Below are positions 16,086-26,503 of a stretch of 43,917 nt of DNA, piece after piece. This stretch comes from JAYZDP01 sp036337765 (GTDB lineage Bacteria; Acidobacteriota; Thermoanaerobaculia; Multivoradales; Multivoraceae). Under the pieces are notes generated by a model. It was not told the DNA's origin and ran no database searches. It was given only the letters and a program-made list of their open reading frames with translations. Within the stretch, counting starts at the first letter, position 1. Each line of letters starts with the position of its first letter. The translations under genes were made by a program, and so were the position numbers. Location: assembly GCA_036337765.1 (NCBI GenBank), contig JAYZDP010000229.1:1-43917 (forward strand), in the 5' to 3' direction.

Positions 16086-17012
16086 GTGACCGAGACGGGA
16101 TCGCAGCCGAACGAGCTTCCCGAAGGCGAGCCCGAAGAGGAGTCGCCGGAGGAGGCAGCGCCGTCGGGCGAGGCAGAGGCCACCGCCACGGAGCCCGGCA
16201 AGGCGGAGATCCAGGAAGTGATCGCGCAGCCACCTGAGCTGCTCGAGGGCGGCGACAGTGGCGACCCACCGGACGAGGAGCTGCCGAGGATGACCCTGAT
16301 CGGTCATCTCGAGGAGCTGCGCAGCCGCATCATCCGCAGCGTTATCGCACTCTTCGTCGCCTTCGCCGTCTGCTTCGGCTTCGCCAAGGACATCTACGCC
16401 TTCCTGGAGGTGCCGATCCTCAACGTGTTACCCGAGGGCAAGAAGCTCATCTTTCTCAGGCCCACCGACGTCCTCTTTCTCTATATGAAGGTCGCCGCGC
16501 TGGTGGGCGTATTCGCGGTCTCGCCCTACCTCCTCTACCAGGTCTGGAGGTTCATCGCTCCGGGCCTCTACGGCCACGAGAGGCGCTACACGATTCCTTT
16601 CGTCTTCTGCGGCTCGATGTTCTTTCTCGCCGGTGGCCTGTTCGCATTCTACGGAGCCTTCCCGTTCGCCATCGACTTCCTCATCACGCTCGGTGAGGAC
16701 AACTTCGAGGCCCAGATAACCGGCTCGAGCTACTTCAGCTTCCTACTGACCATGATCCTCGGCATGGGGGTCATGTTCGAGCTGCCGATATTCATCTTCG
16801 CCCTGGCCTCGATCGGCGTCGTCACGCCGCGGTTTCTGATGCGCAACTTTCGCTGGGCTGTGCTGCTCATCTTCGTGGTCGCAGCGGTCATCACCCCGAC
16901 CGGCGATCCGATCAATCTCGCCATCTTCGCGATCCCGACCATCTTCCTCTACCTTGTCGGCGTCGCAGCTGCGGCGGTCGTCACCCGCAAACGCGACAAA
17001 GATCGAGACTAG
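16086..17012 (+). CDS. tatC: Sec-independent protein translocase TatC with acidic amino-terminal extension
   Basis: The receptor subunit for twin-arginine signal peptides. The conserved opening MTLIGHLEELRSRI is normally at the amino end but here starts near residue 69. Six membrane segments follow, with SPYLLYQVWRFIAPGL and FELPIFIFALASIGV conserved. The first 68 residues are acidic (many Glu and Pro) and would lie on the cytoplasmic side. The GTG at 16086 is the first start; the ATG at the conserved motif (about 16290) could be the true start, but the frame before it has coding character. The gene converges with kdsD, 17 bases away. Confidence 0.93.
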   Translation: MTETGSQPNELPEGEPEEESPEEAAPSGEAEATATEPGKAEIQEVIAQPPELLEGGDSGDPPDEELPRMTLIGHLEELRSRIIRSVIALFVAFAVCFGFAKDIYAFLEVPILNVLPEGKKLIFLRPTDVLFLYMKVAALVGVFAVSPYLLYQVWRFIAPGLYGHERRYTIPFVFCGSMFFLAGGLFAFYGAFPFAIDFLITLGEDNFEAQITGSSYFSFLLTMILGMGVMFELPIFIFALASIGVVTPRFLMRNFRWAVLLIFVVAAVITPTGDPINLAIFAIPTIFLYLVGVAAAAVVTRKRDKDRD

Positions 17013-17029
17013 GAGCCTGCGCAGGGGCG

Positions 17030-18019
17030 CTAGAAGAGCTCGAGACGCCAGAGGTCGTGGAGGTGGACCAGCCCCTCCAGACGACCCGCTTCGTCGACCA
17101 CGAAGAGCGCGGTGATCTTGTGGTCCTCCATCTGCTTCAGCGCAGCAGATGCCAGCACATCGGCGCCGATCGTCTTCGGGCTGCCAGTCATGCACTCGGC
17201 CGCGGTCAGTGCGAATAGGTCCTGCCCGCCACCGATCAGGCGCCGCAGATCGCCGTCGGTAATAGCACCGGCGAGGTCCCGGTCGTCGACCACGACCGCG
17301 GCGATGCCGAAGCCATGTTCAGTGATCGCGGCAACCACCTCGCGAAGCGGGGTCGTGGCCCTCACCTGCGCCACCTGGTCGGCGGGATGCATCGATCCGC
17401 GCACGGTACGTAGCTGCCGCCCGAGCTGTCCGCCGGGGTGAAGGCGAGCAAAATCCTCGGTGCTGAAGCCGCTGACCTCTGCCAGGGCCATCGCCAGCGC
17501 ATCGCACAGCGCCAGCTGCGCGGCCGTAGACGCGGTGGGCGCCAGGTTCAGAGGGCATGCCTCCTGGTCGATGGCGGTCGAGAGATGGATATCGGCGAGG
17601 GTCGCGAGCGGGCTAGCGGCGTCGCCGGTGAGGATGACGAGCGGGGTGGCTAGGCGCTGCAGAACCTCGGCCAGGCGCAGCAGCTCGTCGGTGCGCCCGG
17701 AAAACGAGGCGCCCAGCACCACGTCGCCCTCCATGACAGCGCCGAGATCGCCGTGGATGGCCTCGCCCGGATGCAGAAAGAGAGCCGGCGTGCCGGTCGA
17801 CGACAGCGTCGCCGCGACCTTGCGCATGACCAGGCCGCTCTTGCCCATGCCGGTGCAGATCACACGGCCCGAGCACCCGTGCAACAACGCCACCGCCGCC
17901 TCGAAGCTCTCGTCGAGCTGGTCGACGAGCCCGCGAATCGCCGCCGACTCGATCTCGAGCACTCGCAGCGCCGCCCGGCGGGCCTGCGCTCCGGCGAACT
18001 CGGAACCGTGTGAGCTCAC
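17030..18019 (-). CDS. kdsD: Arabinose-5-phosphate isomerase
   Basis: Interconverts ribulose-5-phosphate and arabinose-5-phosphate for KDO synthesis. 329 residues. A sugar isomerase (SIS) domain spans about residues 35-180, with VICTGMGKSGLVMRKVAATL and GEAIHGDLG. ARLHPGGQLGRQL is typical of KdsD/KpsF. Two CBS domains follow (ITDGDLRRLIGGG in the first). The GTG at 18019 overlaps the kdsA TGA as GTGA. It is last in the kdsB-pyrG-kdsA-kdsD operon. Confidence 0.95.
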   Translation of the reverse strand: MSSHGSEFAGAQARRAALRVLEIESAAIRGLVDQLDESFEAAVALLHGCSGRVICTGMGKSGLVMRKVAATLSSTGTPALFLHPGEAIHGDLGAVMEGDVVLGASFSGRTDELLRLAEVLQRLATPLVILTGDAASPLATLADIHLSTAIDQEACPLNLAPTASTAAQLALCDALAMALAEVSGFSTEDFARLHPGGQLGRQLRTVRGSMHPADQVAQVRATTPLREVVAAITEHGFGIAAVVVDDRDLAGAITDGDLRRLIGGGQDLFALTAAECMTGSPKTIGADVLASAALKQMEDHKITALFVVDEAGRLEGLVHLHDLWRLELF

Positions 18020-18846
18020 ACCAGGGGCCCCTCCGCCAGCAGCGTGCGGCGGATCGAGGCCAGAGAGAATAGCAACGACTCGGCACGCTCCGGCTCGATC
18101 TGCACCGCGCTGTCGCACAGGGCGTTGTCAGGGTCAGGATGGGTCTCGAGAAAAACGCCGTCGGCGCCGGCTGCCACCGCCGCTCGGGCGAGCGGCTCGG
18201 CGTATTCGCTCGTCCCGCCGCTCTCGCGCTCGCCGGCTCCGGGGAGCTGGAGCGAGTGGGTGATGTCGTAAATCACCGCGATCCCGTCGCGGCGCAGCCA
18301 CTCGAAGCTACGCATGTCGACGACGAGATTTTGATAGCCGAAGCTCGAGCCTCGCTCGATGACCACGACCTTGGCGTTGCCCGACTCGCGCACCTTCTCG
18401 ACGCAGCGCAGCATGTCTGCCGGCGCCATGAACTGCCCCTTCTTCACCGCCACTCCACGGCCGGTGCGCGCGGCGGCCACCAGCAGATCGGTCTGTCGGC
18501 ACAGAAACGCCGGAATCTGCAGAACGTCGCAAACCTCGGCGACCCGTTCGCACTGAGCGGGCTCGTGGACATCCGTCACCACCGCCAAGCCGGTGGTCTC
18601 CTTGACGATGCGCAGAATCCGCAGACCCTCTTCGAGCCCGGGCCCCCGAAAGCTCTCGAGCGACGAGCGGTTGGCCTTGTCGAAGGAGGACTTGTAGATC
18701 AGCGGCAGACCGAGGCGGTTCGAGATCGCGGCAAGGCTCTGAGCGCTCCGGATCGCCAGCTCCTCCGTCTCGATAACGCACGGCCCTGAGATCCAGGGCA
18801 GCGTGTCCCCACCGACCACGATGCCCGGCGCCAGCTCAACACTCAT
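18016..18846 (-). CDS. kdsA: 3-deoxy-D-manno-octulosonate-8-phosphate synthase
   Basis: Condenses phosphoenolpyruvate and arabinose-5-phosphate to KDO-8-phosphate. 276 residues, TIM-barrel type. ISGPCVIET near residues 19-27 carries Cys23, which in this family marks the metal-dependent class; the E. coli class has Asn at that point. YKSSFDKANRSS, VTDVHEP, KKGQFMAP and ERGSSFGYQNLVVDMR are the substrate-binding signatures. DGVFLETHPDPDNALCD carries a further metal-ligand region. It starts 21 bases after the pyrG stop and overlaps kdsD by four bases. Confidence 0.96.
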   Translation of the reverse strand: MSVELAPGIVVGGDTLPWISGPCVIETEELAIRSAQSLAAISNRLGLPLIYKSSFDKANRSSLESFRGPGLEEGLRILRIVKETTGLAVVTDVHEPAQCERVAEVCDVLQIPAFLCRQTDLLVAAARTGRGVAVKKGQFMAPADMLRCVEKVRESGNAKVVVIERGSSFGYQNLVVDMRSFEWLRRDGIAVIYDITHSLQLPGAGERESGGTSEYAEPLARAAVAAGADGVFLETHPDPDNALCDSAVQIEPERAESLLFSLASIRRTLLAEGPLV

Positions 18847-18867
18847 GACGCCAGCTCGCTGGCCCGC

Positions 18868-20535
18868 CTACCCGTCGGTCATCTCCGCGGCCTGCGATTC
18901 CTGGGCCGGCAGCCGCTCCGCGTGGCCACGGTCACGGCCGACACTCGCCTCGACGGCGGCGCGGACATAGGAGACGAACAGCGGATGCGGGTCGAAGGGC
19001 TTGGACTTGTACTCGGGGTGGAACTGGCAGCCGAGAAACCAGGGGTGGTCCTCGAGCTCGACCATCTCGACGAATTTGCCGTCGGGACTCAGCCCCGACA
19101 CCTTCAGCCCGTGGGCCTTCAGCGTGTCGAGATACTTCTGATTGACCTCGTAGCGGTGGCGATGCCGTTCATTTATCTCGGTCGTGCCGTAGACCCGATG
19201 CGCCAGGGTGTCCTCTATCAGGTTGCAGGGCCAGGCGCCGAGGCGCATGGTGCCACCCAGCTCATCGACCCCGAGCAGATCGCGGAGCTTGTAGATAACC
19301 GCCTCGGAGGCATCCTCATCGAACTCAGACGAAGTCGCGTCCTCGATCCCGCACACGTTTCTGGCGTACTCGACCACCATGCACTGCATACCGAGGCAGA
19401 TACCGAAAAACGGCACCCGGTTCTCGCGCGCATAGCGGATGGCGCGGATCTTCCCCTCGGTGCCGCGCGGGCCGAAGCCGATTGGCACGAGCAGGGCGTC
19501 GACGTCGAGGAGGTCGCGCGAAAAACCCTCTTCCTCGACCTCCTCGGCGTTGATGTAGACGATCTCGACCGCTACGTCGTTGGCGATGCCGCCGTGAAAG
19601 AGCGCCTCGTTGAGGCTCTTGTAGGCGTCGGGGAGCTCGACGTACTTACCCACCATGCCGATGCGCACGCTGCCCTTGGGGTTCTTGATGCGGCTTACCA
19701 GGCCCTCCCAGCGCGTGAGGTCGCGCTTGTGCTGCGGCAGGTTGAGTTGATCGAGGAGGATCTGATCGAGCCCCTCCCGGACGAACGTCAGCGGCACCTC
19801 GTAGACGGTATCGACGTCGCGCGCGGCAATCACGTGGTCGGGCTCGACGTTGCAAAACAGTGCGATCTTCCTCTTGAGCTCTTTCGATAGGTGGCGATCG
19901 ACCCGACAGAGCAAGACATCGGGCGAGATGCCGATCTCACGCAGCTCGCGCACGGAGTGCTGGGTCGGCTTGGTCTTCAGCTCGTCGGCGGCGGCGATGT
20001 AGGGCACCAGGGTCAGGTGCAGGTTGGCGGCGTTGTTGCGCCCGAGCTCGAGGCGGAGCTGACGGATAGCCTCGACGAAGGGCAGCGACTCGATGTCACC
20101 GATCGTGCCACCGATCTCGACGATAACGACGTCGGCGGCACCCGAGAGGCGCAACATCGCCGCCTTGATCTCGTCGGTGACATGAGGGATGACCTGCACG
20201 GTCGAGCCCAGGTAGTCACCCCGACGCTCCTTCGAGATCACCGCCTCGTAGATCTTGCCCGTGGTGTAGTTGTGGCGCTTCGAGGTCACGGTATTGGTGA
20301 ACCGCTCGTAGTGGCCCAGGTCGAGATCGGTCTCCGCCCCGTCGTCGGTAACGAACACCTCGCCGTGCTGGTACGGCGACATGGTTCCCGGGTCCACGTT
20401 CACGTACGGATCCAGCTTCATCAAGGTCACGGAGAAGCCGCGGGCCTCCAGAATCGCTCCGACCGAAGCCGAGGCCACCCCCTTCCCCAAACTCGAAACC
20501 ACACCGCCAGTTACGAAGATGTACTTCGTCGCCAA
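18868..20535 (-). CDS. pyrG: CTP synthase
   Basis: Converts UTP to CTP with glutamine, feeding CMP-KDO formation as well as nucleic acids. The amino-terminal synthetase domain opens KYIFVTGGVVSSLGKG. The carboxyl glutaminase domain has the nucleophile Cys in FFGICLGMQCMVVE and the His-Glu pair in GCQFHPEYKSKP. The GTG at 20544 directly abuts the ribosome site GGAGG. TTG 20535, seven bases away, gives MATKYIFVTGG, which matches the family start, so I prefer it. It lies between kdsB and kdsA on the same strand. Confidence 0.95.
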   Translation of the reverse strand: MATKYIFVTGGVVSSLGKGVASASVGAILEARGFSVTLMKLDPYVNVDPGTMSPYQHGEVFVTDDGAETDLDLGHYERFTNTVTSKRHNYTTGKIYEAVISKERRGDYLGSTVQVIPHVTDEIKAAMLRLSGAADVVIVEIGGTIGDIESLPFVEAIRQLRLELGRNNAANLHLTLVPYIAAADELKTKPTQHSVRELREIGISPDVLLCRVDRHLSKELKRKIALFCNVEPDHVIAARDVDTVYEVPLTFVREGLDQILLDQLNLPQHKRDLTRWEGLVSRIKNPKGSVRIGMVGKYVELPDAYKSLNEALFHGGIANDVAVEIVYINAEEVEEEGFSRDLLDVDALLVPIGFGPRGTEGKIRAIRYARENRVPFFGICLGMQCMVVEYARNVCGIEDATSSEFDEDASEAVIYKLRDLLGVDELGGTMRLGAWPCNLIEDTLAHRVYGTTEINERHRHRYEVNQKYLDTLKAHGLKVSGLSPDGKFVEMVELEDHPWFLGCQFHPEYKSKPFDPHPLFVSYVRAAVEASVGRDRGHAERLPAQESQAAEMTDG

Positions 20536-20635
20536 GTCGGTCACCTCCGGGAGTGGTAGGTACCACTCCCTACGCTGACATCACTCTTGCGCCCGCAGAC
20601 GGACGCGGCTCGCTCGCGCTCGCTCTGTTCGATCC

Positions 20636-21400
20636 TCACTGTCTCTCCTCCATCATCAGATTGGCGACTCGTTCCAGATCCTCCGGCGTATCTACTCCTA
20701 TAGAAGGCTTGGAAGCCTCCAAAACACGAATCCGATAGCCGTTCTCCAGCGCCCGTAGCTGCTCGAGCTGCTCAGTCTGCTCGAGCGGGGTCGGGGGAAG
20801 GTCAGCCAGCTCGAGGAGTACCTCTCGCTGGTACCCGTAGACGCCCACGTGCAATAGGGGATCTGCCACCCGTTCATCGCGGGCGTACGGTATCGAAGCA
20901 CGGCTGAAATACAAGGCGTATCCGGTCCGATCGACGACGACTTTCACCGCGTTGGGGTCGTCGATGAGATCGGACGGGCATTTCGTGGCCAGAGTGACCA
21001 TCGGATCGTCGGGATGGTCCTTGAGGTAGCGAGCGATGGCGGCCAGCTCCGCGACGTCGATCATCGGCTCGTCGCCCTGAATGTTCACCACCGCGGCCGC
21101 GTTCCAACCGCGGGCGGCGAAAGCCACCCGATCGGTTCCGCTGGGGCAGTCCGCCGGAGTCATCTCGCAAGTGCCTCCGAATCCCTCGACCGCGTCGACG
21201 ATGCGCTGATCGTCGGTGAGAACGATCACGTCCTCGAAATCCTCCACCAAACGGGCGCGCCGGTAGACGTGTTCGATGAGGGGTCGTCCGGCCAGCGGCA
21301 GGAGCGCCTTGCCGGGTAGACGCGTAGATGCGTAACGTGCCGGGATGGCACCGACGACCGCAACTTCACTGTAAGAATCTGCCGAGGCGCGGGGGGACAC
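20636..21400 (-). CDS. kdsB: 3-deoxy-manno-octulosonate cytidylyltransferase
   Basis: Activates KDO with CTP to CMP-KDO for lipid A addition. 254 residues, from GTG 21400 (GGAG four bases before, rather close). AIPARYASTRLPGKAL is the CTP-binding loop. CPSGTDRVA, NIQGDEPMID and GVDTPEDLERV are family signatures. The open frame upstream of 21400 is not protein-like. The next gene downstream is pyrG, which makes the CTP it uses. KdsC (KDO-8-phosphate phosphatase) is not in the cluster. Confidence 0.95.
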   Translation of the reverse strand: MSPRASADSYSEVAVVGAIPARYASTRLPGKALLPLAGRPLIEHVYRRARLVEDFEDVIVLTDDQRIVDAVEGFGGTCEMTPADCPSGTDRVAFAARGWNAAAVVNIQGDEPMIDVAELAAIARYLKDHPDDPMVTLATKCPSDLIDDPNAVKVVVDRTGYALYFSRASIPYARDERVADPLLHVGVYGYQREVLLELADLPPTPLEQTEQLEQLRALENGYRIRVLEASKPSIGVDTPEDLERVANLMMEERQ

Positions 21401-21417
21401 CTCCAACTGTATAGGCA

Positions 21418-21432
21418 GACTCGCAGCGAGTC
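21418..21432. promoter_or_regulatory. Palindrome between divergent kdsB and rhamnosidase-domain gene
   Basis: GACTCGC-A-GCGAGTC is a perfect 7+7 inverted repeat, 18 bases before the kdsB start and 57 before the divergent gene. It is suitably placed for an operator acting on either. There is no binding evidence. Confidence 0.3.
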
Positions 21433-21488
21433 CAGCGCGGGCCAGGCCGATGCTAGATTGGCCCCGACCGACCGCGCGGAGCGCGAAA

Positions 21489-22484
21489 ATGGGGCGAAAA
21501 CGAACCCTTCTCATGGCCGCCACACTCGTTCTGGCGGGCTTCACGGTGCGCAGCGCGCGGCTAGTGGTGGCCCGGCATCTGCTGCCCACCCAAGGAGCGC
21601 AGTGGATCTGGGCGCCGGACGCGCTACGCGAGACCGACGGCGTCGCTTTCTACGCCCTGCGCGACTTCGAACTGGACCCGCTGCCGGCGGATCTACGCGT
21701 CCACATCCTGGCAGACGAGTCGTACGTCGCCTATCTCAACGGCCAGCGCTTCGGGTCGGGGGCCTATGTGCCGGGGTCCGAGATGGACGTCTACGCCGTG
21801 CAGAGCCTGGTCCGCCCCGGGCCCAACCGCCTGGTCATCGAGCTGCGCAGCGATCGCGGCGCCGGGGGGTTTCTCGCGACCGCGACCGACAGTATCGACG
21901 GCAGCCTCGTGCTGCGCACCGATGATGAATGGAGCATCCACGACCGAGCCCACGGCCTGTTGGACGGAGCGGAGCCATCCGAGGCGGGTGCCGCCCCCGT
22001 TGTCTGGCAAACGGCACCGACCGGAGCCTGGGGAGCGCCAAGCCCCGGACCGATTCGGCCCAACTACACAGACGCCGCTGACGCCGATAGCACGCACCGC
22101 CCAGTCGGCGGCCGCGACATTCGCGAGGGGCCCCGGAGCCCCGGCGGAACCGGTCGACGGGGCCAACTCTTCGACTTTGGCGAAGCCGTCACCGGCTACC
22201 TTCGCCTTGACGGGCTCGCACGCGGCCCTCGCCGCATCCTCGCCAGCTTCGGCACCGAGGAGCACGAGGCGCGAGACCCGATTCGCATCACCCGAGTCCA
22301 GGGCCAGCGGTTCTGGACGCAGGCCGAGGCGGCGAGCTTCCGCTACGTTCGCCTGTGGGGCGCCCTGCCCGAGACACTCGAGCCCAGCGTCGTGCCCGTC
22401 ACCCGCGAGCTGGCCGCAATCGACGCCGAGCGGAGAAAGAAGCGACACGGCGGCGTCTTCGGCTTGGCGGCGCCACAGCAGTGA
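21489..22484 (+). CDS. Exported protein with alpha-L-rhamnosidase-N-like beta-sandwich domains
   Basis: About 331 residues with a hydrophobic amino-terminal segment (LLMAATLVLAGFTV) that is a signal peptide or anchor. GAQWIWAPDAL and VAFYALRDFEL near residues 38-60 resemble the opening beta-sandwich of rhamnosidase-like proteins. DESYVAYLNGQRFGSGAY and PGPNRLVIEL continue it. A second sandwich-like stretch (LFDFGEAVTGYLRLDG) follows a low-complexity linker. No catalytic barrel is present, so carbohydrate binding rather than hydrolysis is inferred. GGAG seven bases before ATG 21489 decides the start. It is divergent from kdsB. Confidence 0.55.
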   Translation: MGRKRTLLMAATLVLAGFTVRSARLVVARHLLPTQGAQWIWAPDALRETDGVAFYALRDFELDPLPADLRVHILADESYVAYLNGQRFGSGAYVPGSEMDVYAVQSLVRPGPNRLVIELRSDRGAGGFLATATDSIDGSLVLRTDDEWSIHDRAHGLLDGAEPSEAGAAPVVWQTAPTGAWGAPSPGPIRPNYTDAADADSTHRPVGGRDIREGPRSPGGTGRRGQLFDFGEAVTGYLRLDGLARGPRRILASFGTEEHEARDPIRITRVQGQRFWTQAEAASFRYVRLWGALPETLEPSVVPVTRELAAIDAERRKKRHGGVFGLAAPQQ

Positions 22485-22498
22485 GCGACCGCCCGCGG

Positions 22499-23521
22499 CT
22501 AGGCGCGCCGTCTGAGGATGAACTCTGGCGTGTACTCGAGGGCACTGCGTGCGGGCACGTCGGGGAACAGCTCCAATACCTGCTGCGCCTCGCTGGCGCG
22601 GCAACGAGCCATCTCTTCGACCTCCTGCAGCGTGCCTGCCGACTCGACCAGCTCGAGAATCTGCTCGGGCGCAACGCGATCGAAGCTGCGGTCCTCGAGA
22701 ACCGAGCGCACCAGATCCTTCTCGCGACTCCCCGAGCGGCCGAGCACTAGGATCAGAGGCAGGGTGAGCTTGCCCTCGCGCAGATCGGAGAGCACGGGCT
22801 TGCCGAGCTCGTCCTCGGTGGCCGTGAAGTCCAAGAGATCGTCGACCAGCTGAAAGCAGATGCCGAGCTGGTGGCCGTAGCTCGACAGCACCGCCTCGGA
22901 GCCGGCGACCGTCGGCGCGATCAGGGTCGGAATCTCACACGCGGCGGCGAACAGGTGAGCGGTCTTGCGCTCGATGATCTGGAAGTACTCCTCGGTGGTG
23001 AGGTCCACCGAGCCGAGGCGCTCGAGGGTCAGAAGCTCGCCCTCGATCATCTTCAAAGTTGCCACGCACAGCCGCCGAATCACCTCGAGATTGCCGTGGC
23101 TCAAGGCCATGTTCATGGCCGTCGTGTACATCCAGTCGCCAAGCAGCACCGTGCGGCTGTTGCCCCACAGGTGATTGACGCTATCGGCACCGCGGCGCAG
23201 GGTGGCGTGATCGATGATGTCGTCGTGGATCAGGCTCGCCGTGTGGATCAGCTCGATGACGGCGGCGTAGGTGATCTCTTCCTCGCCGTCGTGGCCGAGC
23301 ATCTGCGAAGTCAGCAGCAGAAGTGCTGGCCGCACCCGCTTGCCGCCACTGGTCGCCATGTAGTCGCACGCCTGATCGATGAACGGCACGTCCGACGCCA
23401 GGTACTGGCGCAACTCGATCTCGGTGGCGGCCAACTTGTCGGCCACGAGGGCGAGAAACTGAGCTTGTCGACCGGCCTCATCCTCTGTGTGGACGAGCGC
23501 CTCCTGCGGCAGATCAGTCAT
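22499..23521 (-). CDS. Polyprenyl (octaprenyl/heptaprenyl-type) diphosphate synthase
   Basis: Elongates allylic diphosphates with isopentenyl diphosphate, giving quinone side chains. 340 residues. The first Asp-rich motif is at residues 100-104 (HDDIID, followed by HATLRRG). The second is VDDLLD at 226-231, followed by GKPVLSDLREGKLTLPL. TSGGKRVRPALLLL is the diphosphate-binding region near residue 58. The spacing fits long-chain IspB/HepT enzymes, but chain length cannot be read directly. It is the fourth gene of the purH-lolA-hypothetical-synthase run; 9 bases separate it from the preceding stop. Confidence 0.93.
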   Translation of the reverse strand: MTDLPQEALVHTEDEAGRQAQFLALVADKLAATEIELRQYLASDVPFIDQACDYMATSGGKRVRPALLLLTSQMLGHDGEEEITYAAVIELIHTASLIHDDIIDHATLRRGADSVNHLWGNSRTVLLGDWMYTTAMNMALSHGNLEVIRRLCVATLKMIEGELLTLERLGSVDLTTEEYFQIIERKTAHLFAAACEIPTLIAPTVAGSEAVLSSYGHQLGICFQLVDDLLDFTATEDELGKPVLSDLREGKLTLPLILVLGRSGSREKDLVRSVLEDRSFDRVAPEQILELVESAGTLQEVEEMARCRASEAQQVLELFPDVPARSALEYTPEFILRRRA

Positions 23522-23530
23522 TCTCGCGTC

Positions 23531-24235
23531 TCAGAATCGCCTTTGTAGAGGCTCGAACTCGACCTCTTCTTCGAGGTCTCCGTCAAGGAAATGGTAGGAG
23601 CGACCCCGCCGGAAATACCACCAAGCGACCTCAACGCCCTTCGCCAGCTCGAGCCGGTCGACTCTATCCGGTTTGCCCATGTCCTCATAGGTTGCGCGGA
23701 GATCCTCGGTCTCGAGCGAGCTGATGAAGGCGCGAACCTCCTCGAGCACCTCGAGATGCTCGATCACGCGCTCGACCGAGACCGCCCCGCCGGCATCGAA
23801 GTCCTGTGTCACGTCGACGCTGCCGACGACGTCCTCGAGCCAGCCGCCACCGGGGCCGCGCACGCGAATTACCGCATCGAGACGAAAGACGTTGTAGTAG
23901 GGATTCCAGGTCCAACCGAGAGCGAAGCCTCCCTCTTCATCGCTGGTCGCATCGACGCGAGCCTCGCCGGTGACCGTGCGCCTGAAGCTCGAGAGAGCGA
24001 ACTTGGACTTGCCTGCAGTGAGCACGACGTCGACATGGCCGAGGGGCTCGCCGGCGCTATCGAGCACCACGCCGCTGACCACAACCCGGTCCCCGCGCCG
24101 CGGGCGGGCATGCAGAGGGAGCGAGGCCGCGAGCGCCACACTCACCAGGGCGAGACAAGGCAGAATTCGGCGCAGTCGCACAGAGCCTCGGATCGGAGTA
24201 TACGTTCGCGCCCGACGCCCGGCTCTACCATTCAT
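23531..24235 (-). CDS. Hypothetical exported protein with carboxypeptidase-regulatory-like domain
   Basis: 234 residues, family not recognised with certainty. A signal peptide ends near LPLHARPRRG. VVVSGVVLDSAGEPLGHVDVVLTAG (about residues 51-75) has the VxGxVxDxxGxPLxxVxV pattern of regulatory beta-sandwich domains. The remainder is polar, with a helical segment around LETEDLRATYEDMGKPDRV and an acidic carboxyl end. ATG 24235 overlaps the lolA stop by 11 bases. It lies in the purH-lolA-synthase operon, so it is likely periplasmic and co-expressed with LolA. Confidence 0.6.
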   Translation of the reverse strand: MNGRAGRRARTYTPIRGSVRLRRILPCLALVSVALAASLPLHARPRRGDRVVVSGVVLDSAGEPLGHVDVVLTAGKSKFALSSFRRTVTGEARVDATSDEEGGFALGWTWNPYYNVFRLDAVIRVRGPGGGWLEDVVGSVDVTQDFDAGGAVSVERVIEHLEVLEEVRAFISSLETEDLRATYEDMGKPDRVDRLELAKGVEVAWWYFRRGRSYHFLDGDLEEEVEFEPLQRRF

Positions 24236-24844
24236 CGAGCCATTCGACCCCGTCGGGCGGATTGAATGTACCGACGGCAGCTCCCGCGGTCACCCCCGAG
24301 ATCGCGAACTCGGTGACACTTCCCTCGGGGTCCAGGTAGCGCAGTACCAAAAGCCGATCGAGCTTGCGGTTCAGCCGCAGCGTAGCTTCGGCCACGAACT
24401 CGTTGGGCTCCTTCGGCCGCAGCACGATCTCGCGCTCACCGCGCTCGACGGCACTGACCGACGCGTCGTAGCGCTCGCGCAGCTCACTGAGGTCGAGCAG
24501 CAGTAGGTCCAGACCGGGCTCGCGCGCCGCGTCGATCTCCTCGACGTGCCCCTCTTCTTCGCCGGGGTTCCAGTAGTGGAACATATCGCCACAGAGCAGA
24601 AAGCTCTTCGGGTACGGCTCGTCGTAGTCCCAGCGCAGACATTCCGGCAGCGCGAGTGCCATCCGGCCCGACTCCTGCTCGCCCGACGAGAAGCCCTCGG
24701 GCACGAAAGTCTGCACGAAGGAGGCCGCGAACGGGCTCTGGGCGCGCAGACTCTGGCGGAACGTGTCGAGCGCCTGCCAGGGGTCCTGGGCGACGACGGC
24801 GGCCGGCGCCACCCCCATCAGCACCGCCGCCAGAGAGAGTTTCG

Positions 24845-24848
<4 letters not shown>
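24225..24848 (-). CDS. LolA-like outer-membrane lipoprotein carrier
   Basis: 207 residues: a signal peptide (MTKLSLAAVLMGVAPAAVVA), then the single-domain half-barrel. QSPFAASFVQTFVPEGF near 40-56 matches the LolA pattern F-x-Q. SGRMALALPECLRWDY matches G-x-x-x-x-x-x-P-x-x-x-R-W-x-Y. The TTG at 24848 overlaps the purH TGA as TTGA, which fixes the start. It carries lipoproteins across the periplasm by family knowledge. LolB and LolCDE are not in view. The Cys residues in PECLRW and LCGDMF are unusual for LolA. Confidence 0.75.
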
Positions 24849-26419
<1,571 letters not shown>

Positions 26420-26503
26420 GACGCGGTTCTCTCCTCCGGATTGGCGTGGCTCCGCCGAGCGGTCGCCGGCGAGGTCGCGAGGGAAAGCATGGGCACTGCG
26501 GAG

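Noticed and set aside
18922..20559. Two long plus-strand frames opposite pyrG
   Set aside because: Shadows of pyrG; composition is His/Asp/Gly-biased and without family features.
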